A stretch of DNA of 64,000 bases from Flavobacteriales bacterium (GTDB taxonomy: Bacteria > Bacteroidota > Bacteroidia > Flavobacteriales > JASBRU01): contig JASBRU010000002.1 in the NCBI GenBank assembly GCA_030149285.1, positions 186,001 through 250,000 on the forward strand. The letters are read 5' to 3'. The notes below the pieces were generated by a model that did no database searches, was not told the origin of the DNA, and saw only the letters and a program-made list of their open reading frames with translations. Below are positions 1-8,362 of this stretch, in pieces (position 1 is the stretch's first letter; the number at the start of each line of letters is the position of its first letter). Made by a program: the position numbers and the translations under genes.

Positions 1-1
1 T

Positions 2-1093
2 GTAAATGCTAGGCTGATAAAGTTTGGTATGAGAAAACTATTTGGTAAAGAGCCTTTGTTTATTATTAATGCCTTTGCATTAGGAGCTTGGGCAACAGGA
101 ATAAATATTACAATGAGCTCATTATCATTTGCAAAAGTAAAATCGCTAGGTCCGGATATTGAAAAGATAGAAAATACCTTGCTTCAATTTGGTAAAAAGC
201 AACGCTATATAATTATGGGGTATCCTCCTTTTTTAAAGCACTTGGTAGATAACTCTAAAATAGATTGGGAAGAATATAAAGTCTCATTCATTTTTGGAGG
301 GGAATCAATGTCTGAAGGAATGCGAGATTACTTAACAAAAAAGGGTATTGAAAAAATTTATAGCTCATTTGGCGCATCCGACTTGGAGTTGAATATTGCA
401 TCAGAAAATGACTTTACCATTAGTTTAAGAAGATTGATAAATACTAATACAGAGTTAAAGAATAGGTTGTTGAAATATACGGGTGCATTACCAATGGTAT
501 TTCAGTATAATCCTGCAGATTTTTTAATTGAGTCTACGGATAAAGATGAATTGATAATTAGTATTTGTAGACCAAATTATGTTGCTCCAAAGTTGAGGTA
601 TAATATACATGATAGGGGACACGTAATGGAGTATAAAGAAATAGCAGCGGTACTCAAAGAGCTTGGTTTACAGGATGAGGTAATAAAACCGGCATCAGAT
701 TTACCTTTGTTGTTTCATTATGGCAGATCTGATATGGCAGTTTCATTTTTTGGCTCAAATATTAGCCCTGAAGATGTGCAAGAAGCATTATATAAAATGC
801 CGGAGATTTCTAGTATTGTAAATTCTTATAGCTTAATAGTTAATGAAAGTGAAGATGGTGATAAAGAGTTGCTGATATCTTTTGAATTGCAAAAGAATGC
901 TTCTGCCAAAGGAATTAATATAACAAAGTCTACAGCACAATTTTATGGTTTATTAGCGAGCATAAATCAAGATTTTAGAAAAGGTAGAGAAATGGCAGCC
1001 AATCCAGAACGAATGAAGATATCCTTTGAAGAGTTTGGGGAAGGGCATTTTGCGAATAATGATATAAGAATAAAAGCCAAATACCTAGCTTAA
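2..1093 (+). CDS. PaaK/CapK-like adenylate-forming protein, 5' truncated by window edge
   Basis: This resembles the phenylacetate-CoA ligase-like branch of the adenylate-forming (AMP-binding) superfamily, which activates carboxylic acids with ATP. The reading frame is open back to the first bases of the window, so the ATG at 29 is probably internal and the N-terminal part is missing. Counted from that ATG, a GGES motif lies at residues 90-93, an SSFGASDLE segment at 112-120 takes the place of the family's (Y/F)G-x-(T/S)E core motif, and RYNIHDRG at 190-197 matches the (R)Y-x-x-x-D-x-G ribose-binding region. The substrate cannot be told. A hairpin follows the stop codon. Family assignment is likely; function is inferred. 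Confidence 0.65.
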   Translation, partial: VNARLIKFGMRKLFGKEPLFIINAFALGAWATGINITMSSLSFAKVKSLGPDIEKIENTLLQFGKKQRYIIMGYPPFLKHLVDNSKIDWEEYKVSFIFGGESMSEGMRDYLTKKGIEKIYSSFGASDLELNIASENDFTISLRRLINTNTELKNRLLKYTGALPMVFQYNPADFLIESTDKDELIISICRPNYVAPKLRYNIHDRGHVMEYKEIAAVLKELGLQDEVIKPASDLPLLFHYGRSDMAVSFFGSNISPEDVQEALYKMPEISSIVNSYSLIVNESEDGDKELLISFELQKNASAKGINITKSTAQFYGLLASINQDFRKGREMAANPERMKISFEEFGEGHFANNDIRIKAKYLA

Positions 1094-1130
1094 AGCATTG
1101 GTATTTGGCTTAGTAATAGTGTTTTTTTTT
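1074..1130 (+). terminator. Hairpin plus T-tract after the PaaK-like gene
   Basis: A perfect 12-bp inverted repeat (AAGCCAAATACC at 1074-1085, GGTATTTGGCTT at 1100-1111) spans the stop codon. A run of nine or ten T follows at about 1121-1130. The T-tract is some 10 nt from the stem, so this is a plausible but imperfect intrinsic terminator between two convergent genes. Confidence 0.5.
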
Positions 1131-1134
1131 AGAA

Positions 1135-3525
1135 TTAAAACTTAAGACTTAAGCCTGCTAAAAAGTTTGTGCCTGCTTGAGGGTATAAACCTATGAAAGA
1201 TGTTTTTGCACCACCCGAAATGTAATTATAGGTATATCCATTGCTTTCATATTCTTCATCCAATATGTTGTTTATCAATAAAGATAAGCCTAGGCTTTTA
1301 ATACCTTTTAGTTTAAAGGTATAATCAAACTTAAGGTTGTTTACAAAGTAAGCTTCTAATGTGCCTGCTTCGCTTTCTGTATTGTCTAAAAATTGTTCCC
1401 CAACATACTTAGAGAAAATGCTAATGTTAAATCTTTTAAATGGTGTAACCGTAATTTGACTAGCTGCAATAACAGAAGGAGAGAAGCTAATGGTTGTATT
1501 CTCAAATACTTCTCTTACTTGTCCGCCATTATCAAAGTCATCTATAAACTCTACAAATTCTTTAATTTTATTTTGACTCAATGTTACGTTACCAGTCCAT
1601 TGTAGCATGTTGTTAAACCTGTAGCCACCTTCAAGCTCAATACCCATTCTGTAGCTATTGTCAACATTTACACGGGTAAACGCACCAACATCATTTATTT
1701 GTCCATTTAATACCAATTGGTTTTCATACAACATATAGTAGGCATTTGCTGCAAATGAAAACTTATTTGAAGAGGTTCTATAACCTGCTTCAAAATCGGT
1801 TAATACTTCATGTTCCGGTCTGCTTGTTGGGCTAGATTCTGTAAAGTCATTTCGGTTTGGTTCTTTAGAGGCTCTACCAACAGATATATATACATGTGTA
1901 TTGTTTTTAATTGCATAGCTTAAGCCTGCTTTAGGATTGAAAAAAGTAAGAGATGCATTTTGGTCTACATTATCTAAATCTGCATCAAAGCCTAAGTATG
2001 TATAATCTACATTACGTACTTGAAGGTCTATATATGCATTTAATTTAGGGGTAATTATATAGTTGGTTTTAGCATAGGCATTGATGTCTCTTTTAACAGC
2101 ATCATTAGAATAATATCTATCTCCTAGTGTACTATTGCTAGCAAACTCGGCCCATATAATTTCACCAAAATGATCGCCTCTGTATTCAGTTGCAGCCCCA
2201 CCAAGGGTTAGTTTTACTCTGTTTTTTTGGTATACAGCAGAGAAAGTAAGCCCGTAATAATGATTGTCTAGCCATCTGCGTCTTACTAAGTCAGTCTCAG
2301 TAATTGTATCTCCGCCAATTATTACATCATTTAAGCCATAGTCGGCAAACTCTTGCTTAGACTCTTGGTTAAAAGCTTCTCCCTTATACTCTTCGTAATA
2401 ACCTTTACCCCTAGTATAAAAAAGAGCAGTATTTAAGTTCCAGTTAGCATTTAGCTTATTGTTATAAATTAATTGATAATAGGTTTGAGTATAATTATCA
2501 ACCTGATTTTCATAATCATAAATATTATAGCTGCGGCTTTCTTTCAACTGGTCTGGTGTTACTCCATACCATGCTTGGTAAGTTCTTTCTTGTCCGTGAA
2601 TAAAGTTGAATTTTAAAGAACTCTTTTTACCATAATATGCTGATGATAGATATAGAGATTCTAAATCTGATGAAGCTCTATCAATAAAGCCATCCGAAAG
2701 AATTTTAGATATTCTACCTTCAACAGTATACTTGTTGTTCATTAGACCCGTACCAAACATCACATTGTGTTTACGGGTGTTGAATGATCCGTAAGAATGA
2801 TTTGTTTCTGCATAAGGATCTTTTCGATACGTTCCTGTTTGCAGATTAATGCTTGCGCCAAAAGCACCCGCACCATTGGTAGATGTTCCTACACCTCTTT
2901 GTATCTGAATATTATCAGTAGAGGAGGTGAGGTCAGGTAAATTTACCCAAAAAACACCCTGAGATTCTGCATCATTTACAGGGATACCGTTTAAGGTTAC
3001 ATTGATACGAGTTGCATCAGAACCTCTAATCCACATGTTTGTGTAACCTATACCTGCACCGGCATCGCTGTTTGATACTACAGATGTTGTTTGATTTAAT
3101 AAAATGGGTAGGTCCTGACCCAAATTACGTTCTTCCAATTCTGCCTTATTTAAATTGGTGTAGGCAATTGGTGTTTTGTGATTGGCACGCGTAGCAGTAA
3201 CTGCAACTTCATGAATTTGAAAATTGTCTTCAGTCAAAACTAAGTCTCTACTGATGTTGCTGTTGTTTACTTGTAGCGTGTCGTAAAGCGATTCATACCC
3301 CAAATGGGTAATACGTAAGATTTGCTCACCGTTTTGCAAATTATTTACGGTAAACTCACCTTGATTGTTGGAATAAGTAACCAGGTATGTGTCTTCAAGA
3401 TAAATATGAGCACCACCAATAGGAGCCCCATTTTTATCTTTTACAGTACCGATTACAGATACTTGTGCCATACTTGCTATGCTTGTTAATGCAAGTACTG
3501 ACGAGGTAAGGAAAAATCTTTTCAT
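1135..3525 (-). CDS. TonB-dependent outer membrane receptor, predicted thiamine uptake (riboswitch-controlled)
   Basis: Outer-membrane beta-barrel importer driven by TonB. From the ATG at 3525 the protein is 796 aa: signal peptide ending near SMAQ, a carboxypeptidase-regulatory-like domain (IGTVKDKNGAPIGGAHI), a plug domain with the IRGSDATRINVTLNG and NIQIQRGVGTS segments, then a long barrel ending in a C-terminal Phe (LSLKF). A GTG seven codons upstream is possible, but the ATG directly before the basic signal-peptide start fits better. A TPP riboswitch with its own promoter lies 71-145 nt upstream, and the preceding genes encode a PnuC-family transporter and a kinase. Thiamine (or a phosphate or precursor of it) is therefore the likely ligand. 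Receptor class is certain; substrate is inferred from the riboswitch. Confidence 0.9.
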   Translation of the reverse strand: MKRFFLTSSVLALTSIASMAQVSVIGTVKDKNGAPIGGAHIYLEDTYLVTYSNNQGEFTVNNLQNGEQILRITHLGYESLYDTLQVNNSNISRDLVLTEDNFQIHEVAVTATRANHKTPIAYTNLNKAELEERNLGQDLPILLNQTTSVVSNSDAGAGIGYTNMWIRGSDATRINVTLNGIPVNDAESQGVFWVNLPDLTSSTDNIQIQRGVGTSTNGAGAFGASINLQTGTYRKDPYAETNHSYGSFNTRKHNVMFGTGLMNNKYTVEGRISKILSDGFIDRASSDLESLYLSSAYYGKKSSLKFNFIHGQERTYQAWYGVTPDQLKESRSYNIYDYENQVDNYTQTYYQLIYNNKLNANWNLNTALFYTRGKGYYEEYKGEAFNQESKQEFADYGLNDVIIGGDTITETDLVRRRWLDNHYYGLTFSAVYQKNRVKLTLGGAATEYRGDHFGEIIWAEFASNSTLGDRYYSNDAVKRDINAYAKTNYIITPKLNAYIDLQVRNVDYTYLGFDADLDNVDQNASLTFFNPKAGLSYAIKNNTHVYISVGRASKEPNRNDFTESSPTSRPEHEVLTDFEAGYRTSSNKFSFAANAYYMLYENQLVLNGQINDVGAFTRVNVDNSYRMGIELEGGYRFNNMLQWTGNVTLSQNKIKEFVEFIDDFDNGGQVREVFENTTISFSPSVIAASQITVTPFKRFNISIFSKYVGEQFLDNTESEAGTLEAYFVNNLKFDYTFKLKGIKSLGLSLLINNILDEEYESNGYTYNYISGGAKTSFIGLYPQAGTNFLAGLSLKF

Positions 3526-3595
3526 CCTGTTTAAAATTTTAAACACGAGAAAAGGGGTAAACTCGAAAAATTAATAATCGATTTATGGTTAAAAA

Positions 3596-3670
3596 CAAAT
3601 TCCCTTTCCGGAATTACCCGGCCAGGTTCAATGGGTATAATCTCAGCCTGTATAGTAAGGCACCCCTTTG
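3596..3670 (-). promoter_or_regulatory. TPP riboswitch (THI element)
   Basis: Read on the minus strand, the conserved TPP-aptamer blocks occur in order: GGGGTGCC (3666-3659), GGCTGAGA (3648-3641), TGAACCTG (3630-3623), the CCGGGTAATTCCGG stem-loop (3621-3608) and AGGGAA. CAAA at 3670-3667 pairs with TTTG at 3599-3596 to close P1. The aptamer is compact, about 75 nt. It sits between the NadR-like kinase and the TonB receptor and points at the receptor, so it should lower receptor expression when TPP is plentiful. The 3' leader contains ACCCCTTT (3558-3551), the exact complement of AAAGGGGT in the aptamer's 5' strand, a possible switching partner. Confidence 0.95.
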
Positions 3671-3678
3671 AGATGGGT

Positions 3679-3686
3679 CAAAGTTA
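3679..3686 (-). promoter_or_regulatory. -7 promoter element of the riboswitch-receptor transcript
   Basis: TAACTTTG on the minus strand matches the Bacteroidota -7 consensus TAnnTTTG. Transcription would start around 3672, just before the aptamer's first base at 3670. A TTG at 3712-3710 lies 23 nt upstream, somewhat too far for a canonical -33 box. The receptor therefore probably has its own promoter downstream of the kinase gene. Confidence 0.6.
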
Positions 3687-3689
3687 TAA

Positions 3690-4199
3690 CTATTTTTTAA
3701 TTAGCCTATCAATATATTTAATAGCATTTTGAAGTCTTTTATCGCTAGAACCTGTAATGATTTGATAAGGAAGGTTTTGCTCTTTAAGCGTTTTTTCAAA
3801 AGTTGAAAAAAGCTTGTCTCGGGTTTCAGCATTGTCTCTTACCGGATCATATTCCCAAGGGATATCTATATCCATTAGTAAGTACAAGTCTGGTTTTGTA
3901 ATTAACTCATCTAGCTCTCTTGGATAATTGCCAAAATAAGCCTTAGAGTATATAGTAGTTTGTAATATATCAGTATCGCAAATTAAAACTCCATGTGCCA
4001 TTTGTTTATACTGAGCTTCATATCGGTATTGCCCTAAGCCAATATTTATAACATCTTTTAGCTTAAGGTCTACACCTTTAGTTTCGGCATACAATCTAGA
4101 GTATTCAGGTACATGAACTGTTTGGTAGTAGCCCGCTAATTGCTTAGCTAAAGTGGTTTTTCCTGTAGATTCAGGGCCAAATAAAACTACTTTTTTCAT
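3690..4199 (-). CDS. NadR-type P-loop kinase, candidate thiamine kinase
   Basis: A 169-aa AAA-28/NadR-kinase-like P-loop protein with Walker A GPESTGKT at residues 8-15, a CDTD segment and PDLYLLMDIDIPW. This fold is known from the ribosylnicotinamide kinase domain of NadR; there is no nucleotidyltransferase domain here. The start chosen is the ATG that overlaps the PnuC-family stop by 4 bp (ATGA), which argues for translational coupling; the longer open frame upstream lies inside the transporter gene. With the transporter and the downstream TPP riboswitch, it may trap imported thiamine by phosphorylation. That substrate is inferred; ribosylnicotinamide is the alternative. Confidence 0.8.
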   Translation of the reverse strand: MKKVVLFGPESTGKTTLAKQLAGYYQTVHVPEYSRLYAETKGVDLKLKDVINIGLGQYRYEAQYKQMAHGVLICDTDILQTTIYSKAYFGNYPRELDELITKPDLYLLMDIDIPWEYDPVRDNAETRDKLFSTFEKTLKEQNLPYQIITGSSDKRLQNAIKYIDRLIKK

Positions 4200-4765
4200 G
4201 ACCATTGGAAGTAAGCGTTTATAGATAGCAAAGTATAAACCACAAATAATAAAGAGGTTAGTTTTAAACCTCGTTTGTAATACATCAATACGGAGATAGC
4301 ATCTATTACAATAAAGTATAGCCAATTTTCATGTACCAAGTTTATCATTAATAGGGTTGCTATAATTGCAAATAGCGTAGTAAATGAGTCTATATAGGGT
4401 AGGGCAGCATCGGTACTTTTTTTAAGTATAGTACCAATAATTACTACACCAAGTAAACCGAAAATTATATACGGAATATGTTCTTTTAACGCTAAGCTTT
4501 TAACAATAAAGCCTCCCCCTGAGTCCCAATTGTACCAGCCATATATAGCTGTTCCTATATAAAATAACTGTAATGAGGTCTCGGCATATAATTTTTTTTG
4601 AAAGCAGATGTAGAAATATAAACCCGCACCAATAATTCCGCAGGCCCATGCTAATTCTATTCCGTAGGTAATAAGTGCAGTATAGCCTATGCTGAAGATT
4701 ACTGCTAAAACCTCTAAATAGTTTTTCTTGATTTTATTGTTGATGAAGTAGCTGTCTAAAGTCAC
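4196..4765 (-). CDS. pnuT: PnuC-family vitamin transporter, probably PnuT (thiamine)
   Basis: A 189-aa inner-membrane protein with about seven hydrophobic segments and the PnuC-family signature QLFYIGTAIYGWYNW near residues 85-99. PnuC-family proteins are facilitators whose vitamin is trapped by a cytoplasmic kinase, and a NadR-like kinase overlaps it directly downstream. The start is a GTG, whose GTGA overlaps the stop of the preceding gene; there is no in-frame ATG near the N-terminus, so this non-ATG start seems genuine. The neighbouring TPP riboswitch and TonB receptor favour thiamine over nicotinamide riboside. Family is solid; substrate and symbol are inferred. Confidence 0.82.
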   Translation of the reverse strand: MTLDSYFINNKIKKNYLEVLAVIFSIGYTALITYGIELAWACGIIGAGLYFYICFQKKLYAETSLQLFYIGTAIYGWYNWDSGGGFIVKSLALKEHIPYIIFGLLGVVIIGTILKKSTDAALPYIDSFTTLFAIIATLLMINLVHENWLYFIVIDAISVLMYYKRGLKLTSLLFVVYTLLSINAYFQWS

Positions 4766-5007
4766 TCTCTATTAGAATTCATAAGTTTTAACACAAAAAC
4801 TACTGCATCTGGGTTTTGCATAGTCTCACCCATTTCATCAGTAATAATTTGCATTACATTCTTGTATTCACCGAATACTTGGGTGCTCATTCGGTTAGAT
4901 TTAACACGAATATTGGAGTGACTTTTTAAGCGTTCTATAAAAGCCAAAATCTCAGGCTTGTATACCTCTTTTAAAGGATACATACTTATTTCCACAGAAG
5001 TTTCCAT
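4762..5007 (-). CDS. Small YkoF/MTH1187-like thiamine-binding family protein
   Basis: An 81-aa cytoplasmic protein (no signal peptide or membrane segment) with the pattern VEISMYPL at the N-terminus and STQVFGEY in the middle, which resembles single-domain YkoF/MTH1187-type proteins. YkoF binds thiamine or hydroxymethylpyrimidine in other bacteria. It is followed by pnuT with a 4-bp GTGA overlap, so the two are probably co-translated. The locus context (PnuC-type transporter, kinase, TPP riboswitch) supports a thiamine-related job. Recognition is by eye from a short sequence, so the family call is moderate. Confidence 0.65.
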   Translation of the reverse strand: METSVEISMYPLKEVYKPEILAFIERLKSHSNIRVKSNRMSTQVFGEYKNVMQIITDEMGETMQNPDAVVFVLKLMNSNRE

Positions 5008-5024
5008 GAATAAAATTTTATGAT

Positions 5025-5768
5025 TTATATAGAATGAATTGCAGCTGCAATTTCTGAAATTAATGCAGGGTTGCCTTCAAAAGCATTACCTACAACAACT
5101 ACATCTGCTCCGGCACTTGCAATTTCAATAGCAGTTTTTGCATCTCTTATACCGCCCCCAATAATAATAGGAATATCTACTGCCTTATTAACAGCGCCAA
5201 CCATTTCGGCCGGAATATGGTTTTGCGCACCGCTGCCTCCATCCATATAAATGAGCTTTTGTCCCATCATTTCGCCTGCCATAGCTGTAGCCATTGCAAT
5301 TTCCTTTTTGTCTCTGGGTATAGGTGTAGTATTACTTACATAGGATGCAGTAGTTTGTTTACCACTCTCAATAAGCATATAGCCTGTAGCCAATATTTCT
5401 AAAGAACTACTTTTAAGTAAAGGAGCTGCTATTACTTGATTGCCAATTAAAAAATCGGGGTTTCTACCTGAAATCAATGACAAAAATAGAATGCCATCGG
5501 CTTTTTCTGATATCTGTTGCACACTACCCGGGAATAAAGTGACAGGTATGTTACAGTAAGATTTTAAAATATCAATACAGTTATCTAGGTTGTCTTTTAC
5601 CAACAAGCTACCACCTACAAAAATCAAATCTGCTTTTGCATCGCATATATGCTGTGCTGTAACCTTTAAAGCATCATCATCTAGCTTATCAGGATCAACA
5701 AGAACAGACAGCAGTTTTTTGCCGCTGTTTTTTGCTTCTTGTATTTTGTTATAGATTTCCTGCATCAT
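5025..5768 (-). CDS. Geranylgeranylglyceryl phosphate synthase family protein
   Basis: A TIM-barrel prenyltransferase of the GGGPS/PcrB family, which joins a polyprenyl diphosphate to sn-glycerol-1-phosphate. Visible are the N-terminal VLVDPDK, the LFPGS segment, YMDGGSGA and the C-terminal phosphate-binding IIGGGIRDAKTA and VVGNAFE. The length (247 aa) fits the bacterial group II enzymes known from Bacteroidota. The start is the tandem ATG ATG at 5768; an in-frame TTG at 5783 is less likely. It lies 17 nt after the phosphopantetheinyl transferase stop and just before the YkoF-like gene, in one apparent operon. The lipid made in this organism is unknown. Confidence 0.9.
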   Translation of the reverse strand: MMQEIYNKIQEAKNSGKKLLSVLVDPDKLDDDALKVTAQHICDAKADLIFVGGSLLVKDNLDNCIDILKSYCNIPVTLFPGSVQQISEKADGILFLSLISGRNPDFLIGNQVIAAPLLKSSSLEILATGYMLIESGKQTTASYVSNTTPIPRDKKEIAMATAMAGEMMGQKLIYMDGGSGAQNHIPAEMVGAVNKAVDIPIIIGGGIRDAKTAIEIASAGADVVVVGNAFEGNPALISEIAAAIHSI

Positions 5769-5785
5769 TATGGGTTTCGACAAAA

Positions 5786-6421
5786 TTAAGTATTCATAGC
5801 ATATACTAGCATAAAGTCTTCAATTTTTTCATAGTGCACATCATAAGTACGTATTTTTCCATCCAAAGAGATGTGTCCTTTTGAGTTTCCTTTGTCCAAA
5901 AAATCAAAAGGTTCTACAATTAGGTTTTCTTTAAAGTTTAGGCACTTTTCGCCATGTATTTTATATAAAGCCTCTTTGGCTCCCCAATAAGCTAATAGGT
6001 GATACATCTTATTTTTATCAGTAACACTTGCGCTTTCTTTTTCTCGCATAAACTTAGGTGCTATTCTTATTACACTTTCGCGTTTATGTTCAACATCTAT
6101 ACCAACTTCACTTTTACTACTTATTATTACCCCGGCAAGCTTGTTGTGGGTGTGACTAAAAGAAATATGTCTCCCGTCTTCTAGGTAGGGTTTGCCTAAT
6201 TCTGTATACAATACTTTTGGTAAATAGCCTTCCATTGTAATAATAGCAGCACGTATAGCAAGCCATTCGCTTTTTACCATGTCATGATGAATATCTTTTA
6301 ATCGTTCATGATGATAAGCTTCCAAGGGTAGCATCTCCATCAATTCTTCAACAGACTCTGTTATTTCCCAAAGACCAAGCTTGGTGTCAGAATTAATATT
6401 TTCTTCTCTGTATAGCGGCAT
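5786..6421 (-). CDS. 4'-phosphopantetheinyl transferase superfamily protein
   Basis: Transfers the phosphopantetheine arm of CoA to a serine of a carrier protein. The 211-aa length matches Sfp-type rather than the short AcpS type. Sequence marks are FSHTH at 88-92, the metal-binding GIDVE at 107-111 and WGAKEALYK at 146-154. It is the first gene of a minus-strand run leading into GGGPS and lies divergent from ahcY, with about 90 bp between the two ATGs. No polyketide or non-ribosomal peptide genes are in the window, so a fatty-acid or general carrier protein is the likely target (inference). Confidence 0.88.
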   Translation of the reverse strand: MPLYREENINSDTKLGLWEITESVEELMEMLPLEAYHHERLKDIHHDMVKSEWLAIRAAIITMEGYLPKVLYTELGKPYLEDGRHISFSHTHNKLAGVIISSKSEVGIDVEHKRESVIRIAPKFMREKESASVTDKNKMYHLLAYWGAKEALYKIHGEKCLNFKENLIVEPFDFLDKGNSKGHISLDGKIRTYDVHYEKIEDFMLVYAMNT

Positions 6422-6465
6422 TTTATGGTAACGTGAACAAGTCTTATCTTGTTCCGTTTATTATG

Positions 6466-6473
6466 TATCTTTG
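6466..6473 (+). promoter_or_regulatory. -7 promoter element of ahcY
   Basis: TATCTTTG matches TAnnTTTG. No well-spaced -33 TTG is evident (nearest at 6449-6451, 14 nt away). Its position inside the longest possible ahcY frame shows that translation cannot begin at the upstream ATG (6433) and supports the start at 6511. Confidence 0.6.
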
Positions 6474-6510
6474 TGATTCTAGATTAAAAACAAATAAACA
6501 AAATTATACA

Positions 6511-7827
6511 ATGGGAACTACCGTGGATAACTATTTGCCATACAAAGTAAAAGATATTTCGCTAGCCAATTGGGGTAGATTAGAAATAGAATTAGCCGAA
6601 GCAGAGATGCCAGGCTTAATGTCATTGCGCGAGCAATACGGAAAAGAAAAACCTTTAAAAGGTGCACGTATTGCAGGATGCTTGCATATGACTATTCAAA
6701 CTGCTGTACTTATAGAAACATTAATTGAGTTAGGTGCTGAGGTTACTTGGTCATCTTGTAATATATTTTCTACTCAAGATCATGCTGCTGCTGCAATGGC
6801 TGATGCCGGTGTTGCTGTTTATGCATGGAAAGGGATGAATGCAGAAGAGTTTGATTGGGCAATAGAACAAACACTTTTCTTTGGCGAAGACAAAAAACCA
6901 CTAAATATGATTTTAGATGATGGTGGTGACTTAACAAATATGGTATTAGATAAATACCCGGAGTTGGTAGATGGTATTAAAGGGTTATCTGAAGAGACTA
7001 CTACAGGTGTTCATCGTTTATATGAGCGCATGAAAAACGGTACTTTACCAATGCCTGCTATTAATGTTAATGACTCTGTAACTAAGTCTAAGTTTGATAA
7101 CAAGTATGGCTGTAAAGAGTCTGCAGTTGATGCGATTCGTAGAGCTACTGATATAATGATTGCCGGTAAAGTTGCAGTAGTAGCTGGTTATGGCGATGTT
7201 GGTAAAGGTACAGCTGCTTCATTAAGAGGTGCAGGTGCTAGAGTAATAGTTACAGAAATTGACCCAATATGTGCTTTACAAGCTGCAATGGATGGCTATG
7301 AAGTAAAGAAAATGGAAACTGCTATTCCTCGTGCTGATATTATCGTTACTGCTACCGGAAATAAAGATATTATTACCGGTAAGTACTTTGAGATGATGAA
7401 TGACAAGGCTATTGTATGTAATATTGGTCACTTTGATAACGAGATAGATGTTGCTTGGTTGAATACAAACCATGGCAATACAAAAGTAGAAATCAAGCCA
7501 CAGGTAGATAAGTATACTATCAATGGAAAGGATATTATCTTATTAGCTGAAGGTCGTTTGGTAAACTTAGGTGTTGCAACCGGTCATCCGTCATTTGTAA
7601 TGTCTAACTCATTTACAAACCAAACATTAGCACAATTAGAGCTTTGGAATAATACTGATAAGTATGAAAACAAAGTATATATGCTGCCTAAGCATTTAGA
7701 TGAAGAAGTAGCTCGTTTACACTTAGCAAAAATAGGTGTTGAGTTAGAAGAACTTTCTAAAGAACAAGCAGATTACATTGGTGTAGATGTAAATGGTCCT
7801 TTTAAACCAGAATACTACAGATACTAA
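6511..7827 (+). CDS. ahcY: Adenosylhomocysteinase (S-adenosyl-L-homocysteine hydrolase)
   Basis: NAD-dependent cytoplasmic enzyme that splits S-adenosylhomocysteine into adenosine and homocysteine, removing the inhibitory product of methylation. The protein is 438 aa. Typical features: [13 protein letters not shown] and [15 protein letters not shown] in the substrate domain, the Rossmann motif GYGDVGKG at 226-233, and the hallmark C-terminus PFKPEYYRY. An upstream in-frame ATG at 6433 would add 26 residues unlike the family and would precede the promoter -7 element, so 6511 is chosen. A strong bidirectional terminator follows. Confidence 0.97.
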   Translation: MGTTVDNYLPYKVKDISLANWGRLEIELAEAEMPGLMSLREQYGKEKPLKGARIAGCLHMTIQTAVLIETLIELGAEVTWSSCNIFSTQDHAAAAMADAGVAVYAWKGMNAEEFDWAIEQTLFFGEDKKPLNMILDDGGDLTNMVLDKYPELVDGIKGLSEETTTGVHRLYERMKNGTLPMPAINVNDSVTKSKFDNKYGCKESAVDAIRRATDIMIAGKVAVVAGYGDVGKGTAASLRGAGARVIVTEIDPICALQAAMDGYEVKKMETAIPRADIIVTATGNKDIITGKYFEMMNDKAIVCNIGHFDNEIDVAWLNTNHGNTKVEIKPQVDKYTINGKDIILLAEGRLVNLGVATGHPSFVMSNSFTNQTLAQLELWNNTDKYENKVYMLPKHLDEEVARLHLAKIGVELEELSKEQADYIGVDVNGPFKPEYYRY

Positions 7828-7844
7828 TTTGTAATAGAATGGAG

Positions 7845-7878
7845 ACTAAAAAAGGAGGCTTTTGCCTCCTTTTTTAGT
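7845..7878. terminator. Bidirectional intrinsic terminator of ahcY
   Basis: A perfect 15-bp inverted repeat with a 4-nt loop (ACTAAAAAAGGAGGC / GCCTCCTTTTTTAGT) gives A-runs and T-runs on both sides. It serves ahcY on the plus strand and the convergent lipoprotein gene on the minus strand, whose stop codon (7874-7876) lies inside the stem. Confidence 0.9.
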
Positions 7879-8293
7879 TTGTAACTCTTATAACTTGGCC
7901 GTCAAAACTTGTGCGGTACCTCTTTAGTGGTTGTGCAGCTGGGCCACCTGTTGGGGAGCCGTCAAATAATAAATACTGTGCATTGTCGCATGGGCAAGTA
8001 ACAAAAGTGTTAGTGCTATCTACAGCCAGCCTAGAACATGTAGCATCTATTATGGTAAGGCAGTTGCGTTCATAGGCAACAAACTCATCTAGTGTTTGTC
8101 GGTAAATGATAAGTCCTCTTAATCCTCCCTGGTGATATATCCAGCCCCCAACTACAGTTAGGTTAAAATTAGATGGATTGTTAAGGAATATAGTTTCCTC
8201 AACATAAACCTGTGGCAATGGGTCGCCACTATCTTTCTCACATCCTGTAAAAATAAACAGGCTCATTAATGTGGCTATGTATATATATTTCAT
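7874..8293 (-). CDS. Rieske-like lipoprotein lacking the histidine ligands
   Basis: A 139-aa secreted lipoprotein: signal peptide with lipobox FTGC (Cys18), counted from the ATG at 8293 rather than an upstream in-frame ATG at 8338. The C-terminal half has the outline of a Rieske [2Fe-2S] domain: a NC-x(6)-C segment around residues 77-86 and TCPCDNAQYLLFDGS at 99-113, followed by GGPAAQPL, which usually trails the second cluster loop. In true Rieske proteins the loops are C-x-H and C-x-x-H; here no histidine is present in either loop. The fold may be kept without the cluster. Function unknown; the Rieske resemblance is an inference from pattern. Confidence 0.7.
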   Translation of the reverse strand: MKYIYIATLMSLFIFTGCEKDSGDPLPQVYVEETIFLNNPSNFNLTVVGGWIYHQGGLRGLIIYRQTLDEFVAYERNCLTIIDATCSRLAVDSTNTFVTCPCDNAQYLLFDGSPTGGPAAQPLKRYRTSFDGQVIRVTN

Positions 8294-8362
8294 TGTTATT
8301 AATCTAGTGTTTTGTAAACTTGTAACAAAATAACGCATTTTTAACGTTATTGATTATTTATT

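Noticed and set aside
4200-4325. 42-residue N-terminal extension of the NadR-like kinase
   Set aside because: It lies in the pnuT coding region and is unlike kinase N-termini; the ATGA overlap at 4199 gives a natural start just before the P-loop strand.
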